From the NCBI GenBank assembly GCA_003220495.1, contig QHSP01000030.1:15191-79190 (forward strand): a stretch of 64,000 bases of DNA, given 5' to 3'. The translations under genes were made by a program, and so were the position numbers. The notes under the pieces are model-generated. The model saw nothing but the letters and a program-made list of their open reading frames with translations, did not search any database and had not been told where the DNA came from. This DNA comes from Candidatus Rokuibacteriota bacterium. GTDB taxonomy: Bacteria; Methylomirabilota; Methylomirabilia; Rokubacteriales; CSP1-6. Position 1 is the first letter of the stretch. Every line of letters begins with the position of its first letter. Shown piece by piece: positions 18,888-26,834 of this stretch.

Positions 18888-19130
18888 ATGTGGACCCGGG
18901 TTCGGTTGTGGGCCGGGAAACTGCTGCTCACATTGGGCATCCCGGGCATCATCGTCAATCAGACGTACGATGCCGCGGTCACCCGGGCCACGGTACGCGT
19001 TCACCTGGGGCCGCTATTCTCGGTGGTCAGCGTGAACGGCTTGGACGTCTATTTTCACCGGCTGACCGGCAAGATCGATGGGGTCGGATTCAGCCCGGCC
19101 GCGGATTACAGATCGGACGAAGCTCGCTGA
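18888..19130 (+). CDS. Small membrane-anchored hypothetical protein
   Basis: An 80-aa protein starting MWTRVRLWAGKLLL, with one hydrophobic segment (about residues 8-24, ending GIPGIIV) and a polar C-terminal part containing VNGLDVYFHRLTGKIDGVGF. The start is supported by a strong Shine-Dalgarno AAGGAG at the right distance. The last 41 bases overlap convergently with the GIY-YIG gene on the other strand. I do not recognise a family. Being isolated on the plus strand after a minus-strand run, it needs its own promoter, which I could not identify. Confidence 0.5.
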   Translation: MWTRVRLWAGKLLLTLGIPGIIVNQTYDAAVTRATVRVHLGPLFSVVSVNGLDVYFHRLTGKIDGVGFSPAADYRSDEAR

Positions 19131-19677
19131 CCAGCTCATCCTGCCGCCAGGCCCGTATCGCGTCCGGGACGAGCTCATAACTGAACGTCAGGCTCGGGTG
19201 CACGGTGATGCACGCGTTGTCGCCGTTCAGATGCTGTATGAGCTGCGCGCGAATGTTGTCGCTTTCCCCGACGTAGACCCATCTCGTCGGGCTGCGGAGC
19301 GCATAGATGCCGGCCTCCTGGGGTGCGTTCAGCCTCACGGAGCTCGTATCGAACGGATAGCTTTGGGGATTGCGCCACAGCATCCAGTGAGGCCGTGAGC
19401 TCGTACCGATCAACCGCGCCGTTGTCTCGCGGCGCTCGAATTCCCAGGCCGCAAAGCAGTCATGGTGGAGCGGAAAGCGAAGAGCTCCGCTCGTTGCGCT
19501 TTCTCCGTTGAACGCGAGCTCGAGCGCGGGCGCCGCTGACCCGATCAGCTCGCCGCACACTGCGCAAGCCTCTCCGCTTCCGGCTCGACCGAGCGTGCGG
19601 TCCGGCCTTCGCCACGGCAATTTCCCGCGCTGGATCGCTTCGCGGGCCTGGTGTCGGAGAAGACGCGCGTCAGGCAC
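19090..19677 (-). CDS. Zinc-motif / GIY-YIG nuclease-like fusion protein
   Basis: A 195-aa two-domain protein. Residues 10-85 hold a small domain (REAIQRGKLPWRRPDRT, C38-x2-C41, HH71-72 and C74 followed by FAAWEFERR) that looks like a metal-binding treble-clef motif of a family common in soil bacteria. Residues 122-195 form a GIY-YIG domain with GIY at 123-125, YVG at 135-137, Arg143, a Glu at 181 or 185 and Asn191, so the catalytic set appears complete. The start is GTG. DNA cleavage or repair is the family expectation, but the substrate is unknown. It stands alone on its strand. Confidence 0.68.
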   Translation of the reverse strand: MPDARLLRHQAREAIQRGKLPWRRPDRTLGRAGSGEACAVCGELIGSAAPALELAFNGESATSGALRFPLHHDCFAAWEFERRETTARLIGTSSRPHWMLWRNPQSYPFDTSSVRLNAPQEAGIYALRSPTRWVYVGESDNIRAQLIQHLNGDNACITVHPSLTFSYELVPDAIRAWRQDELVSELRPICNPRPG

Positions 19678-19741
19678 AGTGCAGATATCCCAGCGAGTCG
19701 GGTCGTGACCGAGTCATACCGAGCCTCGCGTCACGAGTAAC

Positions 19742-19897
19742 ATGGCTGGACTTTCCAAGGCAATGAGGGTATTCCTGTCGGTGACAACGATGTTTTACCT
19801 GATGTGGCGGGCGACCCGTGAGCACCATAGTTCCGGGCACCCGGCCCTCGCCGACCTCGACGCCAGCCGCGCCGTCGTTCGGGAGGTCCCGGCCTAG
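19742..19897 (+). CDS. Possible 51-aa membrane peptide upstream of polB
   Basis: An ATG at 19742 opens a 51-codon frame ending TAG three bases before the GTG of the DNA polymerase. The product MAGLSKAMRVFLSVTTMFYL begins with one hydrophobic segment and continues with a charged tail. Spacing suggests coupling to polB. There is no clear Shine-Dalgarno sequence and no recognisable family, so it may be chance. Confidence 0.25.
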   Translation: MAGLSKAMRVFLSVTTMFYLMWRATREHHSSGHPALADLDASRAVVREVPA

Positions 19898-19900
19898 CGC

Positions 19901-22168
19901 GTGCTCACCATCGAGCACGCCCCCCTGCTTTTCGGGCGAGACCCGAGCCCCGCGCTCATCGCCTTCGACCTCGCCGACGGCGGACGCGCGATCCGACTCT
20001 ACCGGCGCTCGGGCGCAGCGACCCTCACCGAGACCGCGCCCTTCTCGCCGTTCCTGCTGCTCGTCGACCGCGATATGGTGAAGGACGCGTCCGGGCTGCT
20101 GGCGGTCGATCCGCTCGAAGGGCCCGGCCCCCTGCGCTGGCGTGCGCGCTTTGGATCGTGGGCCGACGCGCTCGGCGCGCGCGACCGTTGCCGAGACCAG
20201 TCCGGCCAGCCCTCGAACGTGCCCGGCGCGCCGTATCTCTTCCTCGGCGACGCGGTCCATCAATATCTCCTGCAGACCGGGCGGACCTCGTTCGGCGGGC
20301 TCGTCTTCGCCAACCTCCGCCGTCTCGCGCTCGACATCGAAGTGATGACGAGCGACGGCCACGAGTTCCCGAGCGCCGCGCGGCCCGGCGACCGGATCAT
20401 CGCCATCGCGCTCGCCGACTCTACGGGCTTCCGTCACGTCGTGCGGGGCGATCGGCTCGATGAGCGCGCGCTGCTCGAGGAGTGCTCCCGCATCATCCGC
20501 GAGCGCGACCCGGATGTGATCGAGGGCCACAACATCTTCCGGTTCGACCTGGAATATCTCGAGGCGCGAGCCCGGCTACACCGGGTGACGCTCGCCTGGG
20601 GGCGCGGCGGCGAGAGCCTGCGGAGCCGCGTCGCCCGCTTGCAGATCGCCGAGCGCACGATCGGCTATCGTCGTTACGAGGTCGCCGGCCGCCATGTCAT
20701 CGACACGTGGATCCTCGCCCAGCTCCACGACGCCGGCACGCGCGATCTGCCGGGGTTCGGCTTGAAGGACCTCGCCCGCCACTTCGGTGTCGCCGCCGAG
20801 AACCGCACGTACGTCGACGCCTCGCAGATCACGCGCGAGTTCGCCGAGGCGCCGGAGCGGCTCATGGCGTACGCCGCCGACGACGCGGTCGAGACGCTTG
20901 CCATTTCCGCGATCCTGGCTCCGCCCTACTTCGCGCAGGCGCAGACGGTCCCGTTCGACTATCAGTCGTGCACCTTGCGCGGCGCCGCGGCCAAGATCGA
21001 CGCGCTCGTGCTGCGCGAGTATCTCGCGCGCGGCCAGGCGGTGCCCCTGCCGAGACCGGTCGGTCCCGTCGGCGGCGGCTACACCGCGATCTTTCAGGAG
21101 GGCGTCGCGCGGCCTGTCCTCCACGTCGACGTGACCTCACTCTATCCTTCGCTCATGCTCACGCGGTCCATCGCGCCCGTTTCCGACACGCTCGGGGTCT
21201 TCCCCGAGCTCCTGCAGCACCTGCGCGACTTCCGCGTGCGCGCCAAGCGGCTGGCCCGTGAGGCGCAGGAGCCGGCGGAGCGCGCGCATCTGGGGGCGCT
21301 CCAGCAGTCCTTCAAGATCCTGATCAACGCGTTCTACGGCTATCTCGCGTTCAGCGGCGGCCACTGGAACGACTTCGACGCCGCCGACCGCGTGACCGCC
21401 GAAGGGCGGGCCGTGGTCACCGCGATCCTGGGCGCGCTCGAGGGACTCGGCGCCGTTCCGGTCGAGGCGGACACCGACGGCGTCTACTTCGTGCCGCCGC
21501 CGGGTCACTCGCCGGCGGACGACGAGCCCTTGCTCGAGCGCCTCACCGCGGGCCTGCCGGCCGGGATCCAGCTCGAGCTCGACGGCCGCTACGCGGCGAT
21601 GTTCAGCTACAAGATGAAGACGTATGCGCTGCTCGACGAGCGGGGGCGCCTGAGCCTCAAGGGCTCGGCATTCCGCTCCCGCGGCCTCGAGCCTTTCCAG
21701 CGGCAGATCATCGGCGAGATCGTCCGTTGCCTCGTGAACGGGCGCCGCAGCGAAGCGCGCGCGATCATCGACCGGTGGCTCGGCGACTTCGCCGCACACC
21801 GGGTCGAGCTCCGTGCCTTCGCCCGGACCGAGACACTTCAAGAATCGCTCGAGGCCTATCGCGAAAAGGTGCGGATCGGCGCGCGCTCCGCCTCGGCGGC
21901 CTACGAGCTCGCCGGAGCCTCCGGGCGCGCGGTACAGCCCGGCGACCAGGTCTCCTACTACGTCGCCGGCCGCGGGCCGAACGTGACGGTCAACGAGTAC
22001 GCGAAGCTCGCCACCCTGTGGGACGCGGCGCGACCGGACGAGAACGTCGAGTACTACCAGGTGAAGGTTCTCGAGATCTGGGATCGCTTCCGCGCCTTCG
22101 CCGAGCTCGATGGCCTCCGGCCGCCAGCGGCCGACACGGAGACGAGCGCCCAGCTGACGCTGTTCTAG
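19901..22168 (+). CDS. Family B DNA polymerase (Pol II-like)
   Basis: A 755-aa B-family DNA polymerase with 3'-5' exonuclease. Exo I is DIE at 145-147, Exo II NIFRFD at 211-216 and Exo III YAADDA at 324-329. Polymerase motif A is DVTSLYPSLM (410-419), motif B KILINAFYG (472-480) and motif C DTDG (524-527). All catalytic acids are present. The protein ends ...AQLTLF, which matches the QLxLF beta-clamp-binding pentapeptide found at the end of E. coli Pol II. This points to a repair or translesion polymerase acting with the clamp. The start is a GTG. It stands alone on its strand, converging with the radical SAM gene. Confidence 0.92.
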   Translation: MLTIEHAPLLFGRDPSPALIAFDLADGGRAIRLYRRSGAATLTETAPFSPFLLLVDRDMVKDASGLLAVDPLEGPGPLRWRARFGSWADALGARDRCRDQSGQPSNVPGAPYLFLGDAVHQYLLQTGRTSFGGLVFANLRRLALDIEVMTSDGHEFPSAARPGDRIIAIALADSTGFRHVVRGDRLDERALLEECSRIIRERDPDVIEGHNIFRFDLEYLEARARLHRVTLAWGRGGESLRSRVARLQIAERTIGYRRYEVAGRHVIDTWILAQLHDAGTRDLPGFGLKDLARHFGVAAENRTYVDASQITREFAEAPERLMAYAADDAVETLAISAILAPPYFAQAQTVPFDYQSCTLRGAAAKIDALVLREYLARGQAVPLPRPVGPVGGGYTAIFQEGVARPVLHVDVTSLYPSLMLTRSIAPVSDTLGVFPELLQHLRDFRVRAKRLAREAQEPAERAHLGALQQSFKILINAFYGYLAFSGGHWNDFDAADRVTAEGRAVVTAILGALEGLGAVPVEADTDGVYFVPPPGHSPADDEPLLERLTAGLPAGIQLELDGRYAAMFSYKMKTYALLDERGRLSLKGSAFRSRGLEPFQRQIIGEIVRCLVNGRRSEARAIIDRWLGDFAAHRVELRAFARTETLQESLEAYREKVRIGARSASAAYELAGASGRAVQPGDQVSYYVAGRGPNVTVNEYAKLATLWDAARPDENVEYYQVKVLEIWDRFRAFAELDGLRPPAADTETSAQLTLF

Positions 22169-22211
22169 CGCGGGGTCGCCGTCACGCATCCGGTCTTCGT
22201 GCCCGGGCCCG

Positions 22212-23204
22212 CTACCAGACCAGGCTCAGCTGGCGGGGCGACCTCTGGTCGGGACGATCCGCCCGGCGCCGGGAGCTGAGCCCGACCTCGTCCGCCAGGC
22301 GGCCTACGCGTGCCTCGATCTCGCGCACGTATTCCGGGGGAGCATAGGCGGATCCTCGATAGAGGCGCTCGTACTCCGGGACCAGCCCGGGAAAGTCGAT
22401 CGCGAGGAACTCCAGGAAGATTTCGCGGGTGCCGGGCCTCAGGAAGAGCACGTTCGACTCGGCCCCGATGGCTCCCGCGTCTCGGGCCGCGACGAGCAGT
22501 GATCGCAGGTTGGGCTCGTCGTCGGTCAGACGAGGCAGGATCGGCATGATGAACAGTCGCGCCGCGACGTCCGCGTCCGCCAGCGACTTCATCGCGGCGA
22601 AGCGGAGATCGGGCCGCGGCGCCCGAGGCTCGAGCCGCCGCGCCAGCGCGGCGTCGACGGTGGTGACCGAGAGGTTCACCGTCACGTCGGACGCGGCCGA
22701 GATCTCCCTGAGCAGCGCGGCGTCCCGCGAGACGAGCGTCGATTTGGTCGTGATGGACAGATGCAGTCCCGGCACCGTCAGGGCGGCCTCGAGGACGCGC
22801 CGGGTCACCGCGAATCTTCCTTCCGCCGGCTGGTAGGGATCCGTCGCGGTCCCGATCGCCACACTCTGGCCGCTCCGGCGGGCGCGACGAAGCTCGCTGA
22901 CCAGGCGGTCGCGATCGGCGTCCTTCACGTAGATCGTCTGCTCGAATGCCGCGCGGTCGTTCAGCCCGAGGAACTCGTGCGTGTAGCGCGCGAAGCAATA
23001 CCGGCACGCCATCTCGCAGCCCCGGTACGGATTCACGGTCCAGCCGAAAGGCATTGGCCGGCCGTTGAACTTGTTCAAGAGATCCTTGGATCGAAGCCGG
23101 TGATATTCCACGCCACGTCGCTCGTCGATCGTGACGCCGAGTCGCTCGGCCATGCCTGGCGCCGCGACACCTGGCTTCATCGTCTGACGACGCTCTATCG
23201 TCAT
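22212..23204 (-). CDS. PA0069-type radical SAM protein
   Basis: Radical SAM protein of about 330 aa with the cluster motif C63-x3-C67-x2-C70 (GCEMACRYC) inside the family-typical WTVNPYRGCEMACRYCFARYTHEF, followed by GTATDPYQP. This resembles the spore-photoproduct-lyase-related Rv2578c/PA0069 group, whose function is unknown. The ATG at 23204 is preceded by GGAGG and lies just after an intrinsic terminator, which argues against the longer frame starting at 23252. The C-terminus ends QLSLVW, close to a clamp-binding motif. It converges with polB. Confidence 0.85.
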   Translation of the reverse strand: MTIERRQTMKPGVAAPGMAERLGVTIDERRGVEYHRLRSKDLLNKFNGRPMPFGWTVNPYRGCEMACRYCFARYTHEFLGLNDRAAFEQTIYVKDADRDRLVSELRRARRSGQSVAIGTATDPYQPAEGRFAVTRRVLEAALTVPGLHLSITTKSTLVSRDAALLREISAASDVTVNLSVTTVDAALARRLEPRAPRPDLRFAAMKSLADADVAARLFIMPILPRLTDDEPNLRSLLVAARDAGAIGAESNVLFLRPGTREIFLEFLAIDFPGLVPEYERLYRGSAYAPPEYVREIEARVGRLADEVGLSSRRRADRPDQRSPRQLSLVW

Positions 23205-23223
23205 GTGTTGAGTCCTCCGAGTG

Positions 23224-23259
23224 AAGAGAAAACCCGGGGATAGTGATCGCATCCCCGGG
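23224..23259 (-). terminator. Rho-independent terminator after the RRM gene
   Basis: A perfect 8-bp GC stem (CCCGGGGA at 23233-23240 with TCCCCGGG at 23252-23259, 11-nt loop) is followed on the minus strand by TTTTCTCTT. It ends the RRM transcript before the radical SAM gene. The plus-strand side has no T tract. Confidence 0.8.
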
Positions 23260-23275
23260 CTCTTGTTCTACGTGT

Positions 23276-23605
23276 TTACCGGCGCCACCCTCCGCCGCCA
23301 CCTCCACCGGGCCGCGGCCCACGATCACCGCGCGGGCCACCAGCTCCGGTCCGCTGTGGCTGCGGCCGTGCCTCGTCGACGACAAGATTCCGATCCCTGA
23401 AGAGCCGACCGTTCAGCATCTCCACTGCCTTGCCGGCCTCTTCCTTGGTCGCCATCTCCACGAACCCGAATCCGCGCGGCCGTCCGGTGAACTGGTCCGT
23501 GATAATTCGGACCGTTTCGACGGTGCCGGCCTGCTGGAAGAGCTCGCGAAGGTCCTCCTCCGTGGCCTGGAAGGAGAGGTTCCCTACGAACAACTTTGCG
23601 GCCAT
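23276..23605 (-). CDS. Single-RRM glycine-rich RNA-binding protein
   Basis: A 109-aa protein with one RNA-recognition motif: RNP2 LFVGNL at residues 5-10 and RNP1 RGFGFVEM at 44-51, followed by a tail rich in Arg and Gly ending in a glycine run. Proteins of this build in cyanobacteria and other bacteria are cold-induced RNA chaperones (family knowledge). It has a strong AGGAGG Shine-Dalgarno, its own near-consensus promoter and an intrinsic terminator, so it is a highly expressed single-gene unit. The leader of about 66 nt may fold, as in cold-shock mRNAs, but I could not test this. Confidence 0.92.
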   Translation of the reverse strand: MAAKLFVGNLSFQATEEDLRELFQQAGTVETVRIITDQFTGRPRGFGFVEMATKEEAGKAVEMLNGRLFRDRNLVVDEARPQPQRTGAGGPRGDRGPRPGGGGGGGWRR

Positions 23606-23679
23606 CGCTCGACCTCCTAGCCCTAACGAAAGCGGCGGAAATAGGACGTTACAGCCGGGCTACCCCGTGCTGGCGCAAG

Positions 23680-23708
23680 GATATATGACAACGGGTGACG
23701 CATGTCAA
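23680..23708 (-). promoter_or_regulatory. Near-consensus promoter of the RRM gene
   Basis: TTGACA (23703-23708) and TATATC (23680-23685) are separated by exactly 17 bases on the minus strand. Transcription would start near 23672, giving a leader of about 66 nt. This is the strongest sigma-70-type promoter seen in the window. Confidence 0.8.
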
Positions 23709-23728
23709 GTTGATCGGAACCGAAAGAA

Positions 23729-24523
23729 TCACAGGTAGACTCCACGGGTGGCGCCGCCGTCGACCGTGATGCACACACCCGTGATGAACGAGGCGCGTGC
23801 CGATACCAGGAAGCACACGAGGTCGGCGATGTCCTCCGGCGTCGCGATCCGCTTGAGCGGGTAGTGGCTCGCCGCCTCGGCGCGTTGAGCCTCCACGCTC
23901 TTGCCGGCGGATGCGGCTTGCTGGGCGATGAGACTCTCCCAGCGCGCGGTCGCGGTTGCGGCCGGCGACACGGCGGTGACCAGAATATTTGACGGGGCGC
24001 CCAGGTCGGCGAGACCTTTCGAGAAGTTTATGAGCCCCGAGTTCGCGATGCCGCCCGTCAGATAGCCGGGCGTCGGATTGCGCGCCGCGGCGCCGACGAC
24101 GTTGACGATGCGTCCCCCGCCCTGCGCGTGCATCATCGGGAAGACGGCGCGCGCCATCCGGACGTAGCCGAGAATCTTCAGGCTCCAGTCCCCTGCCCAC
24201 TGCTCGTCAGGGATCGTGAGGAAGTCGCCGCCCCGGATGGCGCCCGCGTTGTTCACGAGAATGTCGATGCGCCCGAAGCGCTCCTTGACCGTCGCGGCGA
24301 CCCGGTTCACCTCGTCGAGCCGGCTCAGATCGCCCGGGACGACGAGCACCTCGGCGCTCGACTTCGCCTTGATCTCTTGCGCCGTCTGCTCGAGCCGTGA
24401 CTTGTCGCGCGCGCAGATGGCGACCCTCGCGCCCTCGGCGCCCAGGCCGAACGCGATGGCCCGCCCGATCCCCTGACTGCCTCCCGTCACCAGCGCCGTC
24501 TTGCCGCTCAGTTCGAGATTCAC
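23729..24523 (-). CDS. SDR-family oxidoreductase (FabG-like)
   Basis: Classical short-chain dehydrogenase of 264 aa with TGGSQGIG (residues 13-20), NNAGAI, and a C-terminal TVDGGATRGVYL. The region where the active-site Tyr-x3-Lys is expected reads GYLTGGIANSGLINFSKGL. No YxxxK is apparent there (the Tyr of GYLTGGI lies further upstream), so the residue set looks atypical for a dehydrogenase and should be aligned. It is translationally coupled (ATGA) to the DUF309 gene upstream. The substrate is unknown. Confidence 0.78.
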   Translation of the reverse strand: MNLELSGKTALVTGGSQGIGRAIAFGLGAEGARVAICARDKSRLEQTAQEIKAKSSAEVLVVPGDLSRLDEVNRVAATVKERFGRIDILVNNAGAIRGGDFLTIPDEQWAGDWSLKILGYVRMARAVFPMMHAQGGGRIVNVVGAAARNPTPGYLTGGIANSGLINFSKGLADLGAPSNILVTAVSPAATATARWESLIAQQAASAGKSVEAQRAEAASHYPLKRIATPEDIADLVCFLVSARASFITGVCITVDGGATRGVYL

Positions 24524-25140
24524 TTGATCTCCTTTCTGATGTTCACGTCCACGTCGGCGGCGCGTGCTGCGTCACCGCCGGATTCTGGTCTCGGAAACGG
24601 CGGAACCCTCCGCCAATCGAACTGAAAGATCCGCTCGACCGTGCGCGCGACCTCCCGGCCGAACGCTTCGAGGTCCATGCCGTCGAGCGTTCGGCCGCTG
24701 AGGCGGCGGCATCCCTCGTCGAGCAGCGCTCGGGCGCCGGCGAGGTTGCCGTTGGCCAGGTGCTGGTAGCCGACCGCGACCTGGATCAGGCCCTGGAGCG
24801 CGTCACGCTCGCCGCCCTCCGCGTCGCGCCAGGAGGGCTCGAGCAATTCGTGGACCTCGAAGTAGAGGTGCGCGTCGAAGAGCGCCGCGGCCGCCTGCAG
24901 GACGTCGGCGCGCGAGCGCATGCGAGCGGTCGAGCGCGCGGCGAGCGCGGCGGCGGCGCTCAGCGCACGTTGTCGTATCAGCGCCCGGCAGTCGACATCG
25001 CCCGGCTCGAGCCAGTCGGGCGCCGGCGCATCGACCTCGCCGAGCGCCAGGAGCTCGCGGCGCGCCTCGGGCTTTTCCAGCGCGGCCAGAATGATCTCGG
25101 CGAGACGGTTTCGGACCCGCAGCGGCGCCGTCGGGATCAC
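24520..25140 (-). CDS. DUF309-domain protein
   Basis: A 206-aa protein whose middle part (about residues 85-145) is the DUF309 domain: LFDAHLYFEVHELLEPSW, GLIQVAVGYQHLANGN and GARALLDEG. The conserved HxxxE and Glu residues suggest a metal- or ligand-binding helical bundle, but no activity is known for the family. The N-terminal 80 residues are not recognised. It starts with GTG overlapping the RDD gene stop and is followed by an SDR with an ATGA overlap. Confidence 0.8.
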   Translation of the reverse strand: MIPTAPLRVRNRLAEIILAALEKPEARRELLALGEVDAPAPDWLEPGDVDCRALIRQRALSAAAALAARSTARMRSRADVLQAAAALFDAHLYFEVHELLEPSWRDAEGGERDALQGLIQVAVGYQHLANGNLAGARALLDEGCRRLSGRTLDGMDLEAFGREVARTVERIFQFDWRRVPPFPRPESGGDAARAADVDVNIRKEIK

Positions 25141-25622
25141 ACGGTGCCCGCGACGACCGGCCCGGGAGTCTCGGCCGGAGGCGGTGGAGCGGCCTCGGGC
25201 TCCCTCGAGTGCTCGACCCGCGTTCCGGCGAGCAGGTCGTGCAACGCGCGCTTGTCACGGCGGAGCCCCGCCATCATGAAGCCGACGGTGAACGTGGCGG
25301 CCGAGGCGAAATACGCGACGAAGCGGAGGAGCGCCGCGCCGAACGGCGGCGGGCCGTCCTCACCGGCGACGACGCTGACGCCGACGATCATCTTGCCGAT
25401 GGTCTGCCCCCCGAGACAGTGGAGCACGGACGTGTACGCCCCGGCGAAGACGAGGGTGAAGAACGACGCCAGGGGCTTGAGGCTCTCGGAGCTCTCGAGG
25501 TCGGCGCCCGACACCCGGGCGCCAAGGAGCCTGAACGACGAGTACACGACGAAGAACACCGCGAAGTCGATGATCGCGGCGAGCGCGCGAATCCAGAAGC
25601 CCGCGGGGCGAGGCCGAATCAT
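25137..25622 (-). CDS. RDD-family membrane protein
   Basis: A 161-aa membrane protein of the RDD family: PAGFWIRALAAIIDFAVFF at the N-terminus (R and D positions), GGQTIGKMIVGVSVV after the second helix, and RRDKRALHDLLAGTRV near the end, with three to four hydrophobic segments. Members have been linked to ion or solute transport, but the function here is open. The ATG is 7 bases from a TATTAT -10 hexamer, so the mRNA is predicted leaderless. It is the first gene of RDD-DUF309-SDR. Confidence 0.85.
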   Translation of the reverse strand: MIRPRPAGFWIRALAAIIDFAVFFVVYSSFRLLGARVSGADLESSESLKPLASFFTLVFAGAYTSVLHCLGGQTIGKMIVGVSVVAGEDGPPPFGAALLRFVAYFASAATFTVGFMMAGLRRDKRALHDLLAGTRVEHSREPEAAPPPPAETPGPVVAGTV

Positions 25623-25640
25623 GGCGCGTATAATATCGCC
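25623..25640. promoter_or_regulatory. 18-bp bidirectional leaderless promoter
   Basis: The whole gap between the divergent RDD and moeA start codons is 18 bases and contains TATAAT on the plus strand (25629-25634), 6 bases before the moeA ATG. It overlaps TATTAT on the minus strand (25630-25635), 7 bases before the RDD ATG. Both mRNAs would begin at or within a base of their start codons. No -35 hexamers are evident inside the flanking genes. Confidence 0.6.
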
Positions 25641-26834
25641 ATGATTTCGGTGCAGGACGGCCAAAATCAGATCCTCCACCAGCTCGCCGAATCGACACCT
25701 CCCGAGGTCGTCGCCGTCACGCGGGCGCGCGATCGCGTGCTCGCCGAGGATCTGCACGCGCCCTTTGACGTGCCGCCGGCGGACAACTCGGCCGTCGACG
25801 GCTACGCGGTCGCGAGCGACGATGTGCCGGCGGCGAAGACGCGCGAGCTCGACGTGGTCGCCGAGATCATGGCCGGCGCGATGTACGCCGGCACCGTGGC
25901 GCCGGGTCAGACTGTGCGCATCATGACCGGCGCGCCGATGCCACGCGGCGCCGACACGGTCTACCCCCAGGAAGTGGTCGAGCGTCGCGGCGACCGTCTG
26001 CGCGTCGGTCCCATCCCGAAGGGATCCAACGTGAGGCAGCGCGGCGAGGACATCCAGGCCGGGACGGTCGCCCTCGAGCGCGGAACGGTCTTGAGGCCGC
26101 AGGAGCTCGGGCTCATCACCTCGCTCGGTCAGTGGCAGGTGCTCGTCCATCGCCGGCCGCGGGTCGCGCTCTTGTCGACTGGCGACGAGGTCGTCGAGCC
26201 CGGCACGCCGCGGAAGGCCGGGCAGATCTACGACGCCAACCGCTTCACCCTGCGCGGCTCGATCGAGCAGTGCGGCGGCGAGGTCATCGATCTCGGCATC
26301 GTGGCCGACGTGCGCGACGAGCTCCGCGCCCGCCTGCTCGAGGCGGCCGAGGTCGGCGACATGGTCGTCACGTCGGGCGGCGTCTCGGTCGGCGCGCTCG
26401 ATCTCGTGAAAGACGTACTCGGCGAGATCGGCGCGATCGACTTCTGGCAGGTCGCGATGCAGCCCGGACGTCCGCTCGCCTTCGGGCGGGTCCGCTCGGC
26501 GCACTTCTTCGGCCTGCCCGGCAATCCGGTTGCCTCGATGCTCGCGTTCATGCTCTTCGTCCGCCCGGCCATCTACAAGCTGGGCGGCCGCCGCCGCCTC
26601 TTCCCCGAGACCGCCGAGGCGGTCGCCGTCGAGGCCATGAGCAAGAAGAAGGGCCGCCGCGAGTTCAAGCGTGGCGTCGTGCGGTGGCAGAACGGCCGCT
26701 GGGAAGCGCGGACCACGGGCCCGCAGGGTTCCGGTATCCTCTCCTCGATGGCGGCGGGCAATTGCCTCATCGTGCTCGACGAGGACCGGGGCGACGTGGC
26801 GGTCGGGGACACCGTCCTCGTCGAGCCGTTTTGA
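25641..26834 (+). CDS. moeA: MoeA, molybdopterin molybdenumtransferase
   Basis: Inserts molybdenum into adenylated molybdopterin to make active Mo-cofactor. The 397-aa length is normal. Motifs are PPADNSAVDGYAV, the MTGAPMPRGADTVYPQE loop, RGEDI, the MoCF-like region with STGDEVVEPG, VTSGGVSVG, and the C-terminal domain IV with GRPLAFG and GLPGNPVASM. The ATG at 25641 sits 6 bases after a perfect TATAAT, so it is read from a leaderless mRNA. The stop shares a base with the tldD-like gene start (TGATG), giving coupling into the downstream run. Confidence 0.92.
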   Translation: MISVQDGQNQILHQLAESTPPEVVAVTRARDRVLAEDLHAPFDVPPADNSAVDGYAVASDDVPAAKTRELDVVAEIMAGAMYAGTVAPGQTVRIMTGAPMPRGADTVYPQEVVERRGDRLRVGPIPKGSNVRQRGEDIQAGTVALERGTVLRPQELGLITSLGQWQVLVHRRPRVALLSTGDEVVEPGTPRKAGQIYDANRFTLRGSIEQCGGEVIDLGIVADVRDELRARLLEAAEVGDMVVTSGGVSVGALDLVKDVLGEIGAIDFWQVAMQPGRPLAFGRVRSAHFFGLPGNPVASMLAFMLFVRPAIYKLGGRRRLFPETAEAVAVEAMSKKKGRREFKRGVVRWQNGRWEARTTGPQGSGILSSMAAGNCLIVLDEDRGDVAVGDTVLVEPF

